From Pseudomonas nabeulensis (lineage in GTDB: Bacteria > Pseudomonadota > Gammaproteobacteria > Pseudomonadales > Pseudomonadaceae): 38,254 nucleotides of DNA. Position numbers and translations under genes: made by a program. The notes under the pieces were generated by a model. It was not told the origin of the DNA. It saw only the letters and a list, made by a program, of their open reading frames with translations, and made no database searches. Below, piece by piece: positions 33,214 through 38,254 of the stretch. Every line of letters starts with the position of its first letter. The stretch's first letter is position 1. The stretch covers positions 1 through 38,254 of the forward strand of contig NZ_QUZT01000063.1 in assembly GCF_004682045.1 (NCBI RefSeq), written 5' to 3'.

Positions 33214-35232
33214 ATGTCCCTCTCTTCTCTCTGGCGCTTGACCCCGCTCGCCGCCGCCCTGCTGATCAGCTCCGAAGCCCACGCCCTGGAGCTGCAACCC
33301 CAAGTCATCACCGGCAACCCGCTGGGCAGCGAACAACTCGCCTCGCCCACCACCGTGCTGGAAGGTGATGACCTGACCCTGCAACAAAAAGGCAGCCTCG
33401 GCGAGACCTTGAACAAGCAACCGGGCGTGTCGTCCTCGTACTTCGGCCCCGGCGCCAGCCGGCCGATCATCCGTGGCCAGGACGGCGACCGTATTCGCCT
33501 GCTGCGCAATGGCGTGGGCGCGCTGGACGCCTCGTCGTTGTCCTACGACCACGCGGTGCCGCTGGACCCGGTCAACGTCGATCGCATTGAAATCGTGCGT
33601 GGCCCTGCGGCCCTGTTGTACGGCGGCAGCGCCATCGGCGGCGTGGTCAACACCTTCGACAACCGCATCCCCACCGAAGCCATCGAAGGCATCCACGGTG
33701 CCGGTGAATTGCGCTACGGCGGCGCCGACACCACCCGCAGCAGCGCCGGTAAGCTGGAGGCCGGTAACGGCACGTTTGCCTTGCACCTGGACGCCAATGC
33801 GCGGGAATTCAACGACCTGAAAATCCCCGGCCAGGCCCGCAGCCGCCACGCGCCAGCCAGCGACGACGAACCCGGCAAGAACGGCCGCCTGGGTAACAGC
33901 GACGGGCGCCAGGACGGCGGCGCGGTGGGTGGTTCCTACACCTGGGACGACGGTTACGCCGGGCTGTCCTACAGCAACTACGACGCCAACTACGGCTCCC
34001 CCGCCGAGCAGGATGTGCGCATCCGCATGAAGCAGGATCACTACGCCTTTGCGTCCGAGATCCGCAACCTGCAAGGCCCGTTTACCTCGGTCAAACTCGA
34101 TGCGGGTTACACCGACTACGAACACCGCGAAATCGAAGATGGCGAAACCGGGACGATCTTCAAGAACAAGGGTTATGAAGCCCGCGTCGAAGCCCGGCAC
34201 CAACCTATCGGCCCTTTCAATGGCGTGATCGGTGCCCAGGTGACCCGCAACGAGTTCTCGGCCCTGGGCGAAGAAGCCTTCGTGCCGCAGACCGACACCA
34301 ACGCGGGCGCGCTGTTTATCCTCGAAGAAATGCAGGCCACCGAGCGCCTGAAACTCAGCCTCGGCGGGCGCCTGGAACACACCCGTGTCGACCCGAACGC
34401 CAAGGGCAATGAACGCTTCGCCAACGCCGACAAGTCCAATGACTTCACCGCCGGCAGCCTGTCATCGGGCGCGGTCTACACCCTAACGCCGGTCTGGTCC
34501 CTGGCCGCCACCCTGGGCTACACCGAGCGCGCGCCGACCTTCTACGAGTTGTACGCCAATGGCGCCCACGTGGCCACCGGCACCTACGAGCTGGGCGATG
34601 CCAACCTCAAGAAAGAAAAAGCAGTGTCCAGTGACCTGGCGCTGCGTTTCGACAATGGCACCCACAAGGGCAGCTTCGGCGTGTTCTACAGCCACTTCTC
34701 CAACTACATCGGCCTGCTGGGCAGCGGTCGCACGCTGAACGATGAAGGTGAAGAGGACGCCGACGGCATCCCTGAGTACACATACTCCGGCGTGCGTGCG
34801 CGTTTCGCCGGCTTCGAAGCCCAGGATCACTGGAAGCTGGGCGAAGGCGCCTACGGTAAGTTCGCCCTGGAGCTGTCGGGCGACTACACCCGCGCCACCA
34901 ACCTCGACACCGGCGAAGCCTTGCCGCGTATTGCCCCGCTGCGCTTGAACAGCGGTTTGCTGTGGGAACTGGACCGCTGGCAGGCGCGGATTGACGTGGA
35001 ACATGCGGCTGGCCAAGGCCGGGTGCCGGATAACGAGAGTGGCACCGACGGCTACACCACGCTGGGGGCGAGCGCGGGTTATCGCTTCAACGTCGGTGGC
35101 AGCCAGTGGTTGGCGTTTGTGAACGGAGAGAACCTGACCAACCAGACTGTGCGTTATGCCAGCTCGATCCTGCGGGATATCGCGCCGGCGCCGGGGCGCA
35201 GTGTGCAATTCGGGATTAGAACAACCTTCTAA
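33214..35232 (+). CDS. znuD: TonB-dependent zinc receptor (ZnuD-like)
   Basis: This 672-residue outer-membrane receptor has a signal peptide (MSLSSLWRLTPLAAALLISSEAHA), a plug domain with GETLNKQPGVSSSYFGPGASRPIIRGQ and the VDRIEIVRGPAALLYGGSAIGGVVN signature, and a beta barrel ending in Phe (GIRTTF). The order and sequence match the ZnuD group that imports zinc with TonB energy. The loop SRHAPASDDEPGKN (near 210-223) is acidic with one histidine, less His-rich than in Neisseria ZnuD. A Zur-like box 43 bases upstream supports zinc rather than copper or siderophore as substrate. AAGGAAT precedes the ATG. A REPIN follows the stop. Confidence 0.88.
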   Translation: MSLSSLWRLTPLAAALLISSEAHALELQPQVITGNPLGSEQLASPTTVLEGDDLTLQQKGSLGETLNKQPGVSSSYFGPGASRPIIRGQDGDRIRLLRNGVGALDASSLSYDHAVPLDPVNVDRIEIVRGPAALLYGGSAIGGVVNTFDNRIPTEAIEGIHGAGELRYGGADTTRSSAGKLEAGNGTFALHLDANAREFNDLKIPGQARSRHAPASDDEPGKNGRLGNSDGRQDGGAVGGSYTWDDGYAGLSYSNYDANYGSPAEQDVRIRMKQDHYAFASEIRNLQGPFTSVKLDAGYTDYEHREIEDGETGTIFKNKGYEARVEARHQPIGPFNGVIGAQVTRNEFSALGEEAFVPQTDTNAGALFILEEMQATERLKLSLGGRLEHTRVDPNAKGNERFANADKSNDFTAGSLSSGAVYTLTPVWSLAATLGYTERAPTFYELYANGAHVATGTYELGDANLKKEKAVSSDLALRFDNGTHKGSFGVFYSHFSNYIGLLGSGRTLNDEGEEDADGIPEYTYSGVRARFAGFEAQDHWKLGEGAYGKFALELSGDYTRATNLDTGEALPRIAPLRLNSGLLWELDRWQARIDVEHAAGQGRVPDNESGTDGYTTLGASAGYRFNVGGSQWLAFVNGENLTNQTVRYASSILRDIAPAPGRSVQFGIRTTF

Positions 35233-35250
35233 CTCACACCGCTGTTCCCC

Positions 35251-35337
35251 TGTGGGAGGGCTTGCCCCCGATGGCGGTGCGTCAGCTACAGATTTGTTGG
35301 CTGACACTCTGCTATCGGGGGCAAGCCCCCTCCCACA
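35251..35337. repeat. REPIN: inverted pair of REP elements
   Basis: TGTGGGAGGGCTTGCCCCCGATGG faces an inverted copy ending GCCCCCTCCCACA, with GTCAG/CTGAC inner arms. It lies between znuD and gcd. Confidence 0.92.
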
Positions 35338-35462
35338 GAAGCCCTCCATTCACAGTCATTTTGCAGCGACACTTAGTCACTGTTACCAAATCAGAAATGA
35401 TGCATATCGCGATTTATCCTTTCTCTCGCCGCCCACTCCCTTTATCCTTGCCGGCAACAATC

Positions 35463-35474
35463 TGAAACGTTTCA
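35463..35474. promoter_or_regulatory. perfect palindrome of LacI-family operator type
   Basis: TGAAACGTTTCA is a perfect 12-base palindrome with the central CG typical of LacI-family operators. It resembles sites reported for Pseudomonas FruR/Cra (TTAAACGTTTCA) and, with a different spacer, PtxS (TGAAACCGGTTTCA). It lies about 210 bases upstream of gcd. Confidence 0.5.
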
Positions 35475-35512
35475 CCTCCCGGTCGACCCCATCTTGCCGA
35501 ATTTCCCTTCCC

Positions 35513-35530
35513 ACCAAGACAGCGCTGTCT
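35513..35530. promoter_or_regulatory. palindrome resembling the Pseudomonas GntR operator
   Basis: AGACAGCGCTGTCT (35517-35530) is a perfect 14-base palindrome. Read from 35513, ACCAAGACAGCGCT fits the reported P. aeruginosa GntR site AC-N-AAG-N-TAGCGCT with one mismatch. It lies upstream of gcd, whose product makes the gluconate that GntR senses. Confidence 0.45.
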
Positions 35531-35545
35531 CACCCCGACCTGCGC

Positions 35546-35590
35546 CTGGGGATAAATCGCCCGCCTGTGGATAACCACCCTTATCCCCAG
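35546..35590. repeat. inverted repeat with DnaA-box-like 9-mers
   Basis: CTGGGGATAA (35546-35555) and TTATCCCCAG (35581-35590) form a perfect 10-base inverted repeat. Between them TGTGGATAA (35566-35574) is a perfect DnaA box on the minus strand. The two arms each contain a one-mismatch version. Confidence 0.5.
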
Positions 35591-35684
35591 AAAAACCAAA
35601 TAACGCTGAACCAAGCCTGTGCCGAATCGTCATCTACAGTGAAGCATGGGGTTACATAATTCCAACGTAACGGAGAAACACACT

Positions 35685-38102
35685 ATGAGCACTGATGGTG
35701 CCTCAAGCCCAAGCCGCCTGCTGCCCAGGCTGCTAGGCGTCTTGCTGCTGATCATGGGCCTGGCCTTGTTGGCCGGTGGCGTCAAGCTGAGCATGCTCGG
35801 CGGGTCCCTGTATTACCTGCTGGCCGGTATCGGCATCGCCTTGACCGGCGTGCTGCTGTTGGCTACCCATCGCGCCGCGCTGGGCCTGTACGCACTGGTG
35901 CTGTTCGCCAGCACCGTGTGGGCCTTGTGGGAAGTCGGCCTGGATTGGTGGCAACTGGTGCCGCGCCTGGCGCTGCTGTTCGCCCTGGGCATCGTCATGT
36001 TGCTCCCGTGGTTCCGCCGTCCGTTGCTGCGCACCCAACCTGCGCCACTGGGCACCGGCGCGCTGAGCGTGGCCGTGGTATTGGCCGGCGCGACCGCGCT
36101 GGCCAGCCAATTCACCAACCCCGGTGAAATGGTCAAGACCGGCCAACTGGACCGCGACGCCGTACCTGGCATGGCCAGCGTTGCACCGTCCCAGGCCGAT
36201 GGCGACTGGAACTCGTATGGCCGCTCGGCCCACGGTGATCGCTACTCGCCCCTGGCGCAGATCACCCCGGAAAACGTCGGCAAGTTGGTGCCAGCCTGGA
36301 CCTTCCGCACCGGCGATATCCCTGGCCCGAATGATCCAGGCGAGACCACCGCAGAAAACACCCCGTTGAAAGTCAACGGCATGCTCTACGTGTGCACCCC
36401 GCACAGCCAAGTGATTGCCCTGGACCCGGACACCGGCAAGGAAATCTGGCGTTTCGATCCGAAGATCAGCAGCCAAGGCGCTGAAAACTTCAAGGGTTGG
36501 GCGCACATGACCTGCCGTGGCGTGTCGTATCACGATGACGCTGTATACGCCTCCGAGCAGAGCCCAACCGGCAGCGCCAGCCCGGCTGCCGCGCCGACTG
36601 CCTGCCCGAAACGCATCTTCGTACCGACTGCCGACACCCGTCTGATCGCCCTGAACGCCGACACCGGCAAGATGTGCGAAGACTTCGGTGACAAAGGCCA
36701 GGTCGACCTGCGTGCCAATATCGGCAGCTTCGCCCCAGGCGGTTACTACTCCACTTCGCCACCGGCCGTGACCAAGAACCTGGTCGTGATCGGCGGTCAC
36801 GTGACCGACAACGTTTCCACCGACGAGCCTAGCGGCGTGATCCGTGCGTTCGACGTGCACACCGGCAAGCTGGTGTGGAACTGGGACAGCGGCAACCCGG
36901 ACGACACCACCCCGTTGGCCGAGGGCAAGACCTACACCCGCAACTCGCCGAACATGTGGTCCATGTTCGCCGTGGATGAAAAACTCGGCACCCTGTACCT
37001 GCCGATGGGCAACCAGATGCCCGACCAATACGGCGGCGACCGTACCGAAGACTCGGAAAAATACAGCGCCGGCCTGACCGCCCTGGACATCGACAGCGGC
37101 CACGTGAAATGGACCTTCCAGTTCACTCACCACGACCTGTGGGACATGGACGTCGGCGGCCAGCCAACCCTGATCGACATCAAGACCGCTGACGGCGTCA
37201 AGCAAGCGGTGATGGCATCGACCAAGCAAGGCAGCATCTACGTTCTGGACCGCACCAATGGTCAGCCCGTAGTGCCGATCAACGAAGTCCCTGTTCCGCA
37301 AGGCGCAGTGGCCGGTGATCACACCTCGCCGACTCAACCGAAGTCCGACCTGAACTTCATGCCGCCGCCGTTGAAAGAACGCGACATGTGGGGCGTGACC
37401 CCGTTCGACCAACTGATCTGCCGGATCGACTTCAAGTCGATGCGTTATGACGGCGCGTTCACCCCGCCATCGCTGCAAGGTTCGATCGTTTACCCAGGCA
37501 ACTTCGGCGTGTTCGACTGGGGCGGCATCTCCGTTGACCCAGTGCGTCAGATCGCCTTCGTGAACCCGAGCTACATGGCGTTCAAGTCCAAGTTGATCCC
37601 GGCGGCCGACATCGCCAAGCAAGGCCCACGTGTCAGCGAAACCGAAGGCGTGCAGCCGAACAAAGGCGCGCCGTACGGCGTGATCCTCGAAGCGCTGCTG
37701 TCGCCAATGGGCCTGCCGTGCCAGGCACCGGCCTGGGGTTATGTGGCGGCGGTCGACCTGACCACCCACAAAACCATCTGGATGCACAAGAACGGCACCG
37801 TGCGCGACAGCTCACCGGTTCCAATCCCACTGACCATGGGCGTGCCTAGCCTGGGCGGCACATTCACCACCGCCGGTGGCGTCGCGTTCCTCAGTGGCAC
37901 CCTGGACCAGTACCTGCGTGCCTATGACGTGAAAAACGGCAAGCAACTGTGGGAAGGCCGTCTGCCAGCCGGCGCGCAAACCACCCCGATGACCTACACC
38001 GGTAAAGACGGCAAGCAATACGTGCTGGTCATGGCCGGCGGTCACGGCTCCCTGGGCACCAAGCAGGGCGACTACGTGATGGCGTTTAAACTGCCGGATT
38101 AA
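35685..38102 (+). CDS. gcd: membrane-bound PQQ-dependent glucose dehydrogenase
   Basis: This 805-residue quinoprotein oxidises glucose to gluconolactone on the periplasmic side and passes electrons to ubiquinone. Five N-terminal membrane helices (about 13-145) are followed by an eight-bladed PQQ propeller with repeats such as ALDPDTGKEIWRFD and AFDVHTGKLVWNWD. THHDLWDMD contains Asp487, and STKQGSIYVLD contains Lys514. Their spacing of 27 residues equals that of Asp466 and Lys493, the catalytic pair of the E. coli enzyme. The length is normal (about 800). The ATG at 35685 with GGAG upstream is preferred over an in-frame ATG at 35646. A strong terminator follows. Upstream palindromes suggest control by sugar-acid regulators. 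Confidence 0.96.
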   Translation: MSTDGASSPSRLLPRLLGVLLLIMGLALLAGGVKLSMLGGSLYYLLAGIGIALTGVLLLATHRAALGLYALVLFASTVWALWEVGLDWWQLVPRLALLFALGIVMLLPWFRRPLLRTQPAPLGTGALSVAVVLAGATALASQFTNPGEMVKTGQLDRDAVPGMASVAPSQADGDWNSYGRSAHGDRYSPLAQITPENVGKLVPAWTFRTGDIPGPNDPGETTAENTPLKVNGMLYVCTPHSQVIALDPDTGKEIWRFDPKISSQGAENFKGWAHMTCRGVSYHDDAVYASEQSPTGSASPAAAPTACPKRIFVPTADTRLIALNADTGKMCEDFGDKGQVDLRANIGSFAPGGYYSTSPPAVTKNLVVIGGHVTDNVSTDEPSGVIRAFDVHTGKLVWNWDSGNPDDTTPLAEGKTYTRNSPNMWSMFAVDEKLGTLYLPMGNQMPDQYGGDRTEDSEKYSAGLTALDIDSGHVKWTFQFTHHDLWDMDVGGQPTLIDIKTADGVKQAVMASTKQGSIYVLDRTNGQPVVPINEVPVPQGAVAGDHTSPTQPKSDLNFMPPPLKERDMWGVTPFDQLICRIDFKSMRYDGAFTPPSLQGSIVYPGNFGVFDWGGISVDPVRQIAFVNPSYMAFKSKLIPAADIAKQGPRVSETEGVQPNKGAPYGVILEALLSPMGLPCQAPAWGYVAAVDLTTHKTIWMHKNGTVRDSSPVPIPLTMGVPSLGGTFTTAGGVAFLSGTLDQYLRAYDVKNGKQLWEGRLPAGAQTTPMTYTGKDGKQYVLVMAGGHGSLGTKQGDYVMAFKLPD

Positions 38103-38122
38103 GCTTTACTGGCGGCAAAACG

Positions 38123-38157
38123 AAGGCGGTTACCTGTTGAAGGTAGCCGCCTTTTTT
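38123..38157 (+). terminator. intrinsic terminator of gcd
   Basis: AAGGCGGTTACC (38123-38134) pairs with GGTAGCCGCCTT (38142-38153) over twelve positions with one G-T pair. The loop is TGTTGAA, and the right arm runs into six T (38152-38157). It starts 21 bases after the gcd stop codon. Confidence 0.93.
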
Positions 38158-38194
38158 ATGCCCAACACAAATCCAAATGTTCAATCAGATCAAA

Positions 38195-38220
38195 TGTGGG
38201 AGGGGGCTTGCCCTAATGCC
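38195..38220. repeat. single REP arm near the window end
   Basis: TGTGGGAGGGGGCTTGCCC followed by TAATGCC. It carries the same tail variant as the arm at 1-28, in the opposite orientation. No second arm is visible in the 34 bases that remain. Confidence 0.75.
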
Positions 38221-38254
38221 TGTCATTTAAGGAAACACCAGATGAGCGGCTTTC

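Larger units (their letters stand above)
35233..35684. other. long intergenic region upstream of gcd
   Basis: This is 452 bases without a gene. It holds, in order: a REPIN (35251-35337), a stretch of lower GC (about 35345-35460), two perfect palindromes (35463-35474 and 35517-35530), and an inverted repeat with DnaA-box-like 9-mers (35546-35590) about 95 bases before the gcd start. The gcd promoter must lie in its right half. Confidence 0.7.

Noticed and set aside
35733..37787. A 684-codon open frame antisense to gcd, and similar long antisense frames under the giant toxins.
   Set aside because: High-GC coding sequence commonly leaves long open antisense frames. These translate to His/Gln/Val-rich sequence with no domain pattern and no start signals.

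Overview
The window is a piece of chromosome from a Pseudomonas of the P. fluorescens group. The evidence is high GC with C/G-ending codons, REP/REPIN elements of the TGTGGGAGGGGGCTTGCC type, a PQQ-dependent membrane glucose dehydrogenase (gcd), a MetR regulator, and large DUF6543-type 'dermonecrotic toxin-like' genes, which are characteristic of this group. No tRNA, rRNA, CRISPR array, transposase or integrase was seen.

Layout. 1-1.8 kb: a minus-strand operon of an arginase-fold protein and two half-size EamA/SMR-like membrane proteins. 1.8-5.7 kb: a REPIN, a DsbA/FrnE-like oxidoreductase, a secreted alpha/beta hydrolase divergent from metR (with two MetR-box-like sites between them), a GNAT acetyltransferase and a Nudix hydrolase. 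5.9-10.1 kb: first giant toxin-like gene (about 1386 aa). 10.1-12.5 kb: zinc-independent L31 (rpmE2) with a Zur box, then an FMN-binding glutamate-synthase-like protein whose ribosome binding site lies in a 9-bp perfect inverted repeat, then a small ABM-fold monooxygenase. 12.5-14.4 kb: gtrA with a truncated gtrB remnant, and an OpgC-like membrane acyltransferase. 14.5-21.0 kb: second giant gene (2165 aa), a NEL-type E3 ubiquitin ligase effector with LRRs. 21.0-22.4 kb: amino acid permease. 22.8-27.5 kb: third giant gene (about 1576 aa) ending in a transglutaminase/papain-like Cys-His-Asp domain. 27.6-32.1 kb: a divergent class A PBP-like protein, then a YqjI-like PadR regulator overlapping a siderophore-interacting ferric reductase (YqjH-like). 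32.2-35.2 kb: Pr6Pr membrane protein, VF530-family protein, and a ZnuD-like TonB receptor with a second Zur box. 35.2-38.25 kb: a regulator-rich intergenic region, gcd, and its terminator.

How it fits together. The most notable content is the set of three very large, solitary toxin/effector genes spread over 22 kb and separated by ordinary metabolic genes. None has an adjacent immunity gene, chaperone or secretion apparatus. Two carry recognisable eukaryote-directed or protein-modifying C-termini (NEL E3 ligase; transglutaminase-like triad). The first has a compositionally distinct C-terminal third ending in an unidentified 99-residue tip after a proline-rich linker. A second theme is metal homeostasis: rpmE2 and znuD share near-identical Zur boxes (zinc), and the PadR/ferric-reductase pair has a tandem palindromic operator (iron/nickel). 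The gcd upstream region carries two perfect palindromes of the kind bound by LacI- and GntR-family sugar regulators, consistent with control of periplasmic glucose oxidation.
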